From Plastoroseomonas arctica (GTDB lineage Bacteria > Pseudomonadota > Alphaproteobacteria > Acetobacterales > Acetobacteraceae), in the NCBI RefSeq assembly GCF_018128965.1, contig NZ_JAAEDH010000013.1, positions 62,001-126,000 of the forward strand: a DNA stretch of 64,000 nt, written 5' to 3'. Positions 42,265 through 50,173 of this stretch are shown piece after piece. A program made the position numbers and the translations under genes. The notes under the pieces are model-generated. The model was given only the letters and a program-made list of their open reading frames with translations. It was not told the DNA's origin and did not search any database. Position 1 is the stretch's first letter, and the number at the start of each line of letters is the position of its first letter.

Positions 42265-43470
42265 TCACAGAAAGCGCGGATTGGGCTCGAGGCCGAACAA
42301 ATGCTGGCCGACGGTCTCGAAGTGGTTCTTGCGCGCCTGCACCTGCTGCGTCACCGCGTGGATGTCGCGGAAGCGGCGCTCGAAGGGGCCGCCTTCGAAG
42401 ATCGCGGTGGCGCCGGATTCGAGATAGGCGAAATCGGCCACCGCCTTCGCCTGATGGATGGCGTAGGTGGAGGCGAGGCGGATGGTGACCTTCTGGTCGG
42501 TGGTGAGGTCGCGGCCCTCCTCCGCATCTTCCCAGCATTCGCGCAGCGTCATCAGCAGGCCCGCGCGCGCGGCGCGCCACTGGCCCTCGGCCTGGGCGAG
42601 GCCGGATTGCAGGGCCGGACTGTCGGCGAGGCGCCGCGCCGTCGCCTGCGGCGTCTTCCTGGTGGCGAGTGCCACGAAGGCATCGAGCAGCCCGCGCGCG
42701 ATGCCGAGCGCCACGCCCGCGAAGCCCGCCGCGTAGAGATGGGTGGTGGTGAAACGATAGAGTGGCCCGCGGCCATGCGGGCGGCGCTCATCCTCGCGGT
42801 CGCGGCGCACGGTGAGCGTGGTGGGGACGAAGAGATCCTTCACCGTGTAGGTGTCGCTGCCGGTGCCGCGCAGGCCCATCACGTTCCAGTCCTCGCGCAT
42901 GGTCATCGCGCTGCGCGGAAACATCATGGTGCGGTCGGTGGGCGTGCCGTCCGGGTCCAGGCGCGGGGTGCCGTCGGCCTCCATCACCTTGCAATGCCCG
43001 CCGAGCCAGGTGGCGTGCCGGCCGCCGCTGGCGAAGGACCAGGTGCCGTTGACGACGAAGCCGCCCTCGGTCACCCGCGCCGTCTGGTTGGGCAGGATCA
43101 CGCCCCAGGCGAAGGAGGCCTCGCGCGGCGACCAGATGGTGCGCGCCGCGTCGAGATCCATGTAGGCGGCCGACATCGAGCAGCCCGACGCCTGGCCGAT
43201 GCACCACGCCGCCGAGGCATCCGCGGCCGCCAGGATCGACATCATGCGCACATAGGTCTCGGGGCTGGCCTCGTCGCCGCCGACCGCCTTGGGCAGCAGC
43301 GTGCGGATGATGCGGTTTTCGTACAGCGCCTCAAGCAGTTCGGGCGGCAGGGCCCGGTCCTTCTCGATGCGCGACGCGGCGGCTTCGATCAGGGGTGCGA
43401 CGCGCCGCGCACGCGAGACCGGATCCTCCCCGATCTGGGCCGACACGACCACCCCACGGGCTGCGCTCAT
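42265..43470 (-). CDS. Acyl-CoA dehydrogenase-fold flavoprotein (group D monooxygenase-like)
   Basis: A 401-residue flavoprotein. Visible segments are VAPLIEAAASRIEKDRALPP, ALYENRIIRTLLPKAVGGDE, AADASAAWCIGQASGCSM, FVVNGTWSFASGGRHATWLG and MREDWNVMGLRGTGSDTYTV. The C-terminal helical region is HpaB/DszC-like rather than classical, and the usual catalytic Glu of dehydrogenases was not recognised. It is therefore more likely a reduced-flavin monooxygenase than a fatty-acyl-CoA dehydrogenase. ATG 43470 gives MSAARGVVVS. First gene of the operon with the VOC and Bug genes; divergent from the Liv operon. Confidence 0.82.
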   Translation of the reverse strand: MSAARGVVVSAQIGEDPVSRARRVAPLIEAAASRIEKDRALPPELLEALYENRIIRTLLPKAVGGDEASPETYVRMMSILAAADASAAWCIGQASGCSMSAAYMDLDAARTIWSPREASFAWGVILPNQTARVTEGGFVVNGTWSFASGGRHATWLGGHCKVMEADGTPRLDPDGTPTDRTMMFPRSAMTMREDWNVMGLRGTGSDTYTVKDLFVPTTLTVRRDREDERRPHGRGPLYRFTTTHLYAAGFAGVALGIARGLLDAFVALATRKTPQATARRLADSPALQSGLAQAEGQWRAARAGLLMTLRECWEDAEEGRDLTTDQKVTIRLASTYAIHQAKAVADFAYLESGATAIFEGGPFERRFRDIHAVTQQVQARKNHFETVGQHLFGLEPNPRFL

Positions 43471-43507
43471 GCGTTCTCTGATCCCTGCACCAAGGCCGGG
43501 ATGGTCG

Positions 43508-43523
43508 GCCCGCGCGCGCGGGC
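43508..43523. promoter_or_regulatory. Perfect 16-bp GC palindrome in a divergent promoter region
   Basis: GCCCGCGCGCGCGGGC reads the same on both strands. It lies 38 bp upstream of the minus-strand monooxygenase-like start and about 150 bp upstream of the Liv operon. It could be an operator, but alternating GC tracts also arise by chance at this GC content. Confidence 0.25.
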
Positions 43524-43556
43524 GTGTCAAGGCAGCCGGCCCGCGCAGAGCGTGGC

Positions 43557-43584
43557 TTGAGCTTCTCGTGAAGTGCCGTAGTCT
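43557..43584 (+). promoter_or_regulatory. Possible sigma-70-like promoter of the Liv operon
   Basis: TTGAGC (43557-43562) and TAGTCT (43579-43584) are spaced by 16 bp and lie about 90 nt before the binding-protein start. Both boxes match the consensus only in part. No other candidate in the 203-bp divergent gap looked better. Confidence 0.22.
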
Positions 43585-43673
43585 GCGCGCAGGAACGTTC
43601 AACCAAAGCAAGACACCAGGCTCGCGCGGCATGGCGCAGGCCCGGGCATAACAAGATTGCAGGGGAGACCACC

Positions 43674-44852
43674 ATGACCATCACCCGCCGCGACCTCGCA
43701 CTCGGCACCGCCGCCATATGCCTCGCCGCCCCGGCGCTGGCGCAGACCGCCGAGCCGATCCGCTTCGGCTGGCTCGCCGCCATGACCGGACCCAGCTCCG
43801 CCCCCGCGGTCGGCTTCGACCGCGGCGTGCGCTTTGCCGCCGAGGCGATCAACGCCGCCGGCGGTGTGCGCGGGCGCAGGCTCGAGGTGCTGACGCGCGA
43901 CACCCAGGGCGACCCGACCAAGGCGGTGAACGCGACGCAGGAGATGATCAGCCAGCTGCGCGTCCACGCCATATGGGGCCCGACCAATTCCGGCGAGAGC
44001 CTGGCGACCACGGCCATCATGGCGCGGGCCAACATGCCCAACATCCACCCCTGCGTGGTCGACAGCCTGATCGATGCGCGCCGCTACCCGAACGCCTTCC
44101 GCATCGCCCCCTCCAACACGCAGTGGGACGATGCGGTGCGCAACTACTGCCTGCAGCGCGTGAATGCGCGGAAGGTCGCGATCATCGGCGACACGACGGG
44201 CTATGGCGTGAGCGCGGTGAATGCCTGCGTGGCGAGCTTCCAGCGCGAAGGTGCGGAGGTGGCCTACAAGGCCAATATCGACGCGACGCAGCCCGACATG
44301 ACGCCCGACATGCTGCGCGCACGGACCGCGGGTGCGGAGGCCATCGTCATCTGGTCGGTCTCGACGGGCATGATCGCGCGCATGCTCAACACCCGCGCGA
44401 GCATGGGCTGGGACGTGCCCTTCGTGGGCCACCCCGCGCTGTCCTCGGGCGAGATCGGCACGCTCGTCGAGCGCCCCGCGAATTGGGAGAAGGTCTACGC
44501 GATCGGCTATCGCAGCTGCGCCTACAATGATGCGGGGCAGTTGCCGGAGCGCATGGCGGGGCTGGTGTCGCGCATGCGCGGCAAGGTGAACCTGGCCGAC
44601 ACGCTGCTGTGGTGGGTCTCCTGCGGCGTCGATGCGGTGGAGCTGGTGGCCAAGGCCGTCGAGGCGACGAACTCGACCGCGAAGGAAGCGATCATCGCGC
44701 ACTGGAACACGCTCGCACCCTATCGCGGCTACTACGGCGACTTCACCTTCACCGCGACCGAGCACAATGGCTACCCGGTCGCCGACATCGTGATGGTGCG
44801 CGCCAACACCGCGCGCGACGGCGCCTTCAACCTGGCCCCTGGGTATACCTGA
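43674..44852 (+). CDS. Branched-chain amino acid-type ABC substrate-binding protein (LivK-like)
   Basis: A 392-residue periplasmic protein. A signal with twin Arg (MTITRRDLALGTAAICLAAP, cleavage after ALAQ) precedes IRFGWLAAMTGPSSAPAVGF. Further family segments are GVRFAAEAINAAGGVRGRRL, LTRDTQGDPTKAVNATQEMI, AIWGPTNSGESLATTAIMAR and FRIAPSNTQWDDAVRNYCL (type I periplasmic fold). AGGGGAG lies about 6 nt before ATG 43674. Family members bind leucine-type amino acids, amides, urea or aromatic acids, so the ligand is open. First gene of a complete importer operon. Confidence 0.93.
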   Translation: MTITRRDLALGTAAICLAAPALAQTAEPIRFGWLAAMTGPSSAPAVGFDRGVRFAAEAINAAGGVRGRRLEVLTRDTQGDPTKAVNATQEMISQLRVHAIWGPTNSGESLATTAIMARANMPNIHPCVVDSLIDARRYPNAFRIAPSNTQWDDAVRNYCLQRVNARKVAIIGDTTGYGVSAVNACVASFQREGAEVAYKANIDATQPDMTPDMLRARTAGAEAIVIWSVSTGMIARMLNTRASMGWDVPFVGHPALSSGEIGTLVERPANWEKVYAIGYRSCAYNDAGQLPERMAGLVSRMRGKVNLADTLLWWVSCGVDAVELVAKAVEATNSTAKEAIIAHWNTLAPYRGYYGDFTFTATEHNGYPVADIVMVRANTARDGAFNLAPGYT

Positions 44853-44873
44853 GCGCCCCAGAGACACAGAGCG

Positions 44874-45731
44874 ATGATCGCTTCGATCCTGGCGTCCGGC
44901 CTCGCGGTCGGCGCCGTCTATGCGCTGATCGGCATCACCTACAACACCATGTTCGCGACCTCGCGGGTGATGAGTTTCACCGCGGGGCAGCTGGGCATGC
45001 TGGGTGGCGTCCTGGGGTCGATGTTCATCCTCAAGCTCGGTCTGCCGCTGGTGGTGGGGCTGGTGCTCACGCTGGTGGTCTGCGCGCTGATCGGCGTGCT
45101 CACCGAGATCGTCGCGGTGCGGCCGGTGCTCAAGAGCCTGGACCAGCATCTGTACGTGCTGACGACGCTGGCGGTCGCGCTGCTGATCCAGCAGTTCACG
45201 GCCATCCAGTGGGGCACGGAGCCGCAGCCCTTCCCGCGCCTGCTCGAGGCGGGCAGCGGGCTGCTGGATGAGAAATACTGGCTGCCGGTGGTGACCTGCG
45301 CGGTCACCATCATCGGCCTCGAATACCTCTATCGGCGCACGCTGGTGGGCCACGCCTTCATCGCCATCGCGGAGGATAATTTTGCCGCCCGCGCGCTCGG
45401 CCTGCCGGAGCGCAATCTGCGCATCGCGAGCTACGCGCTGGCCGGGGTGATCGGCGGGCTCGCCGGATTCTCCGGCGGGCAGCTGCTGCTGGCCTTCTTC
45501 GCCAATGGGCCGCTGCTGAACTTCTACGGGTTCATCCCGGTGGCATTGGGCGGGCTGGGCAACAATCGCGGCGCGGTCATCGGCGGCGTCGCGCTGGGGC
45601 TGTTCCAGCAGGCGGCGAATTTCTACGCCGGCGGGATCTTCGCCTCCGTCGCGGTGTTCTCGCTGTTCATCATCGTGCTGCTCGCCGCGCCGCAGGGCCT
45701 GTTCGGCGCCACCGCCTCGCGGAGAGTGTGA
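44874..45731 (+). CDS. Branched-chain amino acid-type ABC permease (LivH-like)
   Basis: A 285-residue inner-membrane permease with about eight membrane segments. ASILASGLAVGAVYALIGIT, YNTMFATSRVMSFTAGQLGM, the cytoplasmic AIAEDNFAARALGLPERNLR loop and FIPVALGGLGNNRGAVIGGV are characteristic of LivH. It follows the binding protein after 21 nt. The LivM-LivG fusion begins at the base right after its stop. It forms the channel with the LivM part of that fusion. Confidence 0.93.
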   Translation: MIASILASGLAVGAVYALIGITYNTMFATSRVMSFTAGQLGMLGGVLGSMFILKLGLPLVVGLVLTLVVCALIGVLTEIVAVRPVLKSLDQHLYVLTTLAVALLIQQFTAIQWGTEPQPFPRLLEAGSGLLDEKYWLPVVTCAVTIIGLEYLYRRTLVGHAFIAIAEDNFAARALGLPERNLRIASYALAGVIGGLAGFSGGQLLLAFFANGPLLNFYGFIPVALGGLGNNRGAVIGGVALGLFQQAANFYAGGIFASVAVFSLFIIVLLAAPQGLFGATASRRV

Positions 45732-47486
45732 GTGCGCTCTCTCATGCTGCGTGCGCTTCCGTTCCTCGCGATCCTGGGCGTCGGCCTCGCGACGCCGCTC
45801 AGCGACAATGAATACTGGGCGCTGATCGTCACCCGCATCGCCATCTACTGGGTGCTGATCTCCGGGCTGAACCTCATCGTGGGGTATGCCGGGCAGCTCG
45901 CCATCGGCTACGTCGCGCTGTTTGCGCTGGGCGCCTACACCGCGAGCGTGCTGGCCGCCGGCAACGCCACGCCGGAGGTTCCGGCCTTCGCCGCCCTCGG
46001 CATCGCGGGGCTCGCGGGGGCGGTGTTCGGCGTGGTGGTGGGGCTGCCGGCGCTGCGGCTGCGCACCTTCTACTTCGCCATCTCGACGCTGGGTTTCGCC
46101 ACCATCGTGACGCAGATCGCGCTCGCCTGGCAGCCGGTGACCGGCGGCGGCATCGGCGTGCCCGGCCCTGCCCTGCCCGCGCCCTTCGATACGCCCTGGG
46201 GGCTGCTGTATTTCTGCCTCGGCTTCGCGGCGCTCTGCACCTGGATCACCGCGAACATCGCGAACAGCCGCTTCGGCCGCGCGCTCGTCGCCGTGCGCGA
46301 CGCCGATGTGGCGGCGGAAGCGACCGGCATCGACAAGGCGCGCCTGCTGATCCTCGTCTTCATCCTCGCGGGCGCTCTCGCCGCCATCGCCGGCGGGCTG
46401 TTCGCGAGCCTGCAGACCTACATCACCCCCGACGCCTTCACCTTCGAGCTGTCGCTGCTGTTCTTCATCTCGGTGCTGATCGGCGGGCGCGGGTCCATCC
46501 TCGGCCCGCTCCTCGGCACCATCGTGCTGACGCTGCTGCCGGAGGTCGCCGCACCGCTCGCCGCCTGGTCGACCTTCCTCTACGCCGCACTTCTGCTGGT
46601 CATCGTGCTCGCGGTGCCGGGGGGGATCGCGGCGCTGATCGATTTCCGCAATCGTAAGCCTCTGCCGGCAGGGCGCGTCATCGCGTCCCGCCCCGAAGCC
46701 ATCCAGCAACTCATCGCCCACACCGCGACGCCGGACACGCTGTCGCTACGCGGCATCACGCTCGCATTCGGCGGCGTGAAGGCGATCGACGGGCTGGACC
46801 TCGATGTGAAGCCTGGCCAGATCCACGGCCTCATCGGGCCCAATGGGAGCGGTAAGACGACGACGCTCAACGTCATCTCCGGCTACTACCGCGCCGGCGC
46901 GGGGACCATGACGCTCGGCGGCCGCACGCTGGCCCCCGGGCGCTCGACCGATCGCGCCAGCCACGGCATCGCGCGCACCTTCCAGACACCGCGGCTGATC
47001 GGCGAGGCCTCGGTGCTGGAGAACGTCATGATCGGCGCGACCATCGAGGGCCGCGCGAGTTTCCTCGAAGCCATGCTGCGACTGCCCCGCCACCGCCGCG
47101 ACGAGGCGGTGTTCCGCGAGCGTGCGCTTCTCGCGCTGCACGCCGTGGGCCTCGACGGCGTCGCTGAGGTGCGCGCCGACCGCCTGCAGCACTCGGAGCT
47201 GCGCTTCATGGAAATCGCCCGCGCGCTGATGCTTCGCCCCGCCTTCCTGCTTCTCGACGAGCCGGCCGCGGGCCTGTCGCACGACGAGATCGACCGCCTC
47301 GCATCGCTGATCCGCGCGGTGAGCGACGCGGGGACCGCCGTCCTGCTGGTCGAGCACCACGCCGACCTCATCTTCGCCATCTGCGACCATGTGACGGTGC
47401 TGAACCTCGGCCGCATCCTGGCCGCCGGCAGCCCCGCAGAAATCCGCAGCCACAAGGAGGTGGTCAGTGCCTATCTCGGCGCCTGA
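45732..47486 (+). CDS. Fused ABC permease-ATPase (LivM-LivG), degenerate signature motif
   Basis: A 584-residue fusion. Residues 1-310 are a LivM-type permease (NLIVGYAGQLAIGYVALFAL, FGRALVAVRDADVAAEATGI, LIGGRGSILGPLLGTIVL). Residues about 335-584 are a LivG-type ATPase with Walker A IGPNGSGKTTT near 370 and Walker B LLLDEPAAGLS. The signature position reads LQHSE (residues 485-489, then LRFMEIARAL) instead of LSYGQ/LSGGQ. LivF keeps a normal motif, so one composite ATP site may be altered. GTG 45732 directly follows the LivH stop. livF begins within its last 20 nt. Confidence 0.92.
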   Translation: MRSLMLRALPFLAILGVGLATPLSDNEYWALIVTRIAIYWVLISGLNLIVGYAGQLAIGYVALFALGAYTASVLAAGNATPEVPAFAALGIAGLAGAVFGVVVGLPALRLRTFYFAISTLGFATIVTQIALAWQPVTGGGIGVPGPALPAPFDTPWGLLYFCLGFAALCTWITANIANSRFGRALVAVRDADVAAEATGIDKARLLILVFILAGALAAIAGGLFASLQTYITPDAFTFELSLLFFISVLIGGRGSILGPLLGTIVLTLLPEVAAPLAAWSTFLYAALLLVIVLAVPGGIAALIDFRNRKPLPAGRVIASRPEAIQQLIAHTATPDTLSLRGITLAFGGVKAIDGLDLDVKPGQIHGLIGPNGSGKTTTLNVISGYYRAGAGTMTLGGRTLAPGRSTDRASHGIARTFQTPRLIGEASVLENVMIGATIEGRASFLEAMLRLPRHRRDEAVFRERALLALHAVGLDGVAEVRADRLQHSELRFMEIARALMLRPAFLLLDEPAAGLSHDEIDRLASLIRAVSDAGTAVLLVEHHADLIFAICDHVTVLNLGRILAAGSPAEIRSHKEVVSAYLGA

Positions 47487-48192
47487 ACCCCTCCTCCAGG
47501 TCACCGCGCTGGAAGCCGGCTACGGCAAGATCGGCGTGCTGCACGGCGTGACTATGGAGATCGCGGCCGGCGAAGTCGTGGCCCTGCTCGGACCCAACGG
47601 CGCGGGCAAGACCACGCTGCTGCGGGCGCTTTCCGGCCTGCTGCCCACCACCGGCGGCACGCTGCGCTTCGCTGGCCGCGACATGCTCGGTGCCGACCCG
47701 CGCGTCTGCGCCCGTGCCGGGCTCGTGCATGTGGTCGAGGGCCACCGCGTCTTCACCCAGCTCTCCGTCTTCGACAACCTGCTGCTCGCCGCCTACGACC
47801 TCTCGCGCAGCGAGCGCAATGCGCGCGTCGAGGAAGCGCTCGCCTACTTCCCCGAGATCGCGGCCAAGCGGGGCGACCGCGGCGGTGCCCTCAGCGGTGG
47901 CCAGCAGCAGATGCTCGCGGTTGCACAAGGATTGGTTCGCCGCCCGCGCTTGCTGATGCTGGACGAGCCCTCCGCGGGCCTCTCCCCGGTGCTCGTGGAC
48001 CGCGTGCTGGACGTGGTGCGGCGCCTGCGCGAAGGCGGCACCGCCGTGCTGCTGGTCGAGCAGCTGGTGGAGAAGGCGCTGGCCGTCTCCGACCGCGCCT
48101 ATGCCCTCGCCCAGGGCCGCATCATCCTCGCCGCCGATGCACGCGAGCCCGGGTTGCATGAGCGCCTCGAACGCGCATACTTCGGCGCATGA
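47467..48192 (+). CDS. Branched-chain amino acid-type ABC ATPase (LivF-like)
   Basis: A 241-residue ATPase. LEAGYGKIGVLHGVTMEIAA, Walker A GPNGAGKTTLLRALSG, HVVEGHRVFTQLSVFDNLLL, signature ALSGGQQQMLAVAQGL, Walker B LLMLDEPSAGLSP and VLLVEQLVEKAL are standard for LivF. The start is GTG 47467, inside the end of the fusion gene (20-nt overlap). Its stop overlaps the next ATG as ATGA. It pairs with the LivG domain of the fusion. Confidence 0.94.
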   Translation: MPISAPEPLLQVTALEAGYGKIGVLHGVTMEIAAGEVVALLGPNGAGKTTLLRALSGLLPTTGGTLRFAGRDMLGADPRVCARAGLVHVVEGHRVFTQLSVFDNLLLAAYDLSRSERNARVEEALAYFPEIAAKRGDRGGALSGGQQQMLAVAQGLVRRPRLLMLDEPSAGLSPVLVDRVLDVVRRLREGGTAVLLVEQLVEKALAVSDRAYALAQGRIILAADAREPGLHERLERAYFGA

Positions 48193-48914
48193 ACGAAGAC
48201 ATCCGCCAGGAACTCGCCCCCACCGGCACGCTGCGCGCCGGGATCAACATGAGCAATTTCCTGCTCGTCTCGTCCCGCGGCCCGAATGACGAGCCGCGCG
48301 GCGTCTCGCCCGACATGGCGGCGCATATCGCGGGGTTGCTGGGCGTGCCGGTCGCACTCGTGCCCTTCCCCCGCCCCGGCGCGCTGGCCGATGCGGTGGA
48401 CGACAATGTCTGGGATATCGGCCTGATCGGCGCCGAACCGCAGCGTGCGGAAAAAATCGCCTTCTCCGCCGCCTATGCCGAGATCGAGGCGACCTACCTG
48501 GTGCCTGCCGGCTCTCCCATCACGTCCATGGAACAGGTCGACCAGCCCGGCAACCGCATCGCGGTGACCGCGCGCGCTGCCTACGACCTTTGGCTCGAAC
48601 GCAACATCACCAAGGCAAAACTGTTCCGCACAGAGACGCTCGACGCCGCCTTCGCGCAGTTCCAGGCGGAGAAGTTCGAGGTCCTCGCCGGCCTGCGCCC
48701 GCGCCTGATCACCGATGTGGCGGCGATGCCCGGCGCGCGCATCCTGGATGGCAATTTCACCACCGTGCAGCAGGCGATCGGCACCGCGCGGCGCAACACG
48801 GCCGGCGCCGCCTTCATCGCGAAGGCGGTCGAGGAGGCCAAGGCCTCGGGCCTGGTCGCATCGCTGATCGCGAAGCACGGGGTGCGGGGGCTGTCGGTCG
48901 CGCCGCCGGCGTGA
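48189..48914 (+). CDS. Family-3 type solute-binding domain protein without signal peptide
   Basis: A 241-residue protein with the fold of amino-acid ABC binding proteins (SBP_bac_3): TGTLRAGINMSNFLLVSSRG, PRGVSPDMAAHIAGLLGVPV, WDIGLIGAEPQRAEKIAFSA and AYAEIEATYLVPAGSPI. It starts MNEDIRQELAPTGTLR, with no hydrophobic leader, and no alternative start upstream would add one because its ATG overlaps the livF stop (ATGA). It is therefore probably cytoplasmic, or exported by an unknown route. It may sense or sequester a ligand, or be a catalytic relative of the fold. A weak 6-bp hairpin (48912-48927) overlaps the stop. Confidence 0.82.
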   Translation: MNEDIRQELAPTGTLRAGINMSNFLLVSSRGPNDEPRGVSPDMAAHIAGLLGVPVALVPFPRPGALADAVDDNVWDIGLIGAEPQRAEKIAFSAAYAEIEATYLVPAGSPITSMEQVDQPGNRIAVTARAAYDLWLERNITKAKLFRTETLDAAFAQFQAEKFEVLAGLRPRLITDVAAMPGARILDGNFTTVQQAIGTARRNTAGAAFIAKAVEEAKASGLVASLIAKHGVRGLSVAPPA

Positions 48915-49016
48915 GGCTCATGCCTCAGCCTTGAATGCCGCTTTCGCGCCGGCGGGTGTATAGAGCGCGCATGACCGACCGCATTGAAGACGCCACCGCA
49001 TTGGAGCGCCGCTGAC

Positions 49017-49916
49017 ATGGCGGCCGACCCCTATGTGACGCTCGGCGTCGCGCGCGATGCCTCGCCCGAGGACATCAAGAAAGCCTACAAGAAGCTCGCC
49101 CGCGCCAATCACCCGGACCTGCACCCGGGCCAACCCGAGCGCGAGGCCAAGTTCAAAGCCGTCTCCGCCGCGAACGCGCTGCTCTCGGATGCCGCGCGTC
49201 GCGCGCGCTTCGATGCCGGCGAGATCGACGCCGATGGTCAGGAGCGGGCGCCACCGCCGCCCCGCTACCGCGAATACGCGGACTCCGATGCCGGCGCGCG
49301 CTATGGCGGCACCCCTGATTTCGACGACCTCTTCGCCGACATGTTCGAACAGCGTGCGCGGGCCAGCGCCGCGCCGCGCCGCGGCATGGACCAGAGCTAC
49401 CGCCTGACCATCCCCTTCCCTGCGGCGATCCAGGGCTCGTCCGAGACGCTGACGCTTCCCGGCGGCCGCACGCTGAACGTCAAGATCCCTCCCGGCGTCG
49501 AGCCGGGCCAGGTCCTGAAACTGCGCGGCCAGGGCGATGTCGGTCGCAACAACGGCCCCGCGGGCGACGCGCTGATCGAGCTCGACATCGCCCCGCACCC
49601 GCTGTTCCGCCGCGACGGCGCCGATATCCGCTACGAGCTGCCGGTGAGCCTGGCCGAGGCGGTGCTGGGGGCCGCGATCCGCATTCCCACCCCCTCGGGT
49701 CCGCTGAAGGTGACGCTGCCCGCGGCGAGCGATTCCGGCCAACAGATCCGGCTGCGCGGCAAGGGCGTACCCGCACATGGCGGGCAGCCGGCGGGCGACC
49801 TGTTGCTCACGCTGCGCGTGGTGCTCGGCACGCCGGACCCGGCGCTGGTGGAATTCCTCCGCGACCATGCCGAGACCGGCGCGAGCCCACGTCAGGGCGG
49901 GGAGTGGGAGGCATGA
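49017..49916 (+). CDS. CbpA-like DnaJ family co-chaperone
   Basis: A 299-residue class II J-protein. The J domain (residues 1-65) has DPYVTLGVARDASPEDIKKA and HPD in RANHPDLHPGQPEREAK. A linker contains FDDLFADMFEQRARA. The C-terminal substrate-binding domains include LPGGRTLNVKIPPGVEPGQV, LKLRGQGDVG and LRLRGKG-type IRLRGKGVPAHGGQPAGDL. There is no zinc-finger domain, as in CbpA. GGAG lies 10 nt before ATG 49017. A 14-codon mini-ORF (48971-49015) ends one base before the start. It is coupled to a CbpM-like gene by ATGA. Confidence 0.92.
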   Translation: MAADPYVTLGVARDASPEDIKKAYKKLARANHPDLHPGQPEREAKFKAVSAANALLSDAARRARFDAGEIDADGQERAPPPPRYREYADSDAGARYGGTPDFDDLFADMFEQRARASAAPRRGMDQSYRLTIPFPAAIQGSSETLTLPGGRTLNVKIPPGVEPGQVLKLRGQGDVGRNNGPAGDALIELDIAPHPLFRRDGADIRYELPVSLAEAVLGAAIRIPTPSGPLKVTLPAASDSGQQIRLRGKGVPAHGGQPAGDLLLTLRVVLGTPDPALVEFLRDHAETGASPRQGGEWEA

Positions 49917-50170
49917 TCACCATCGACCTGCTTTGTGCGCGCTTCACCCCGCTCGCCCCCGAGGATGTGCGGCGCTGGGTCGCCGATGGCCTGCTCCGCC
50001 CCGAGGAGGGCGAGGTATTTGGCGAGATCGACGTCGAGCGCGTGCGCCTGATCATCGACCTGCGCGACACGCTCGACCTCGGCGAGGACGCGCTGCCGGT
50101 GGTGCTCGGCCTGCTCGACCAGGTCTATGCCCTGCGCCGCCAGTTGCGTGCGCTGACGCGCGAAGACTGA
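49913..50170 (+). CDS. CbpM-like chaperone modulator (MerR-like fold)
   Basis: An 85-residue protein. CARFTPLAPEDVRRWVADGL, LRPEEGEVFGEIDVERVRLI and DLGEDALPVVLGLLDQVYAL, then RRQLRALTRED, match the CbpM pattern of a small MerR-like helical domain ending in a leucine-rich helix. CbpM binds and inhibits the J domain of CbpA. ATG 49913 has GGGAGG right upstream and overlaps the cbpA-like stop as ATGA, giving linked synthesis of chaperone and modulator. It ends three bases from the convergent monooxygenase stop. Confidence 0.82.
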   Translation: MITIDLLCARFTPLAPEDVRRWVADGLLRPEEGEVFGEIDVERVRLIIDLRDTLDLGEDALPVVLGLLDQVYALRRQLRALTRED

Positions 50171-50173
50171 GCC

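Noticed and set aside
42265-43470. Annotation as a classical fatty acyl-CoA dehydrogenase
   Set aside because: The catalytic Glu and CoA-site features were not recognised, and the neighbouring VOC and Bug genes fit a monooxygenase better.
43599-46721. Long open frame of about 1040 codons on the minus strand, opposite the Liv operon
   Set aside because: It lies antisense to three well-supported genes, its product is rich in Arg, His, Gln and Ala without any domain, and long antisense frames are expected at this GC content.
48912-48927. Hairpin TGAGGC / GCCTCA at the stop of the signal-less binding protein as a terminator
   Set aside because: A 6-bp stem without a T-tract is too weak to call; it is mentioned only in the gene entry.
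49017-49400. Heat-shock promoter for the CbpA-like gene (CTTGAA at 48930-48935 and TATAGA at 48959-48964)
   Set aside because: The spacing of 23 bp does not fit sigma-32 or sigma-70 promoters, so the match is probably chance.
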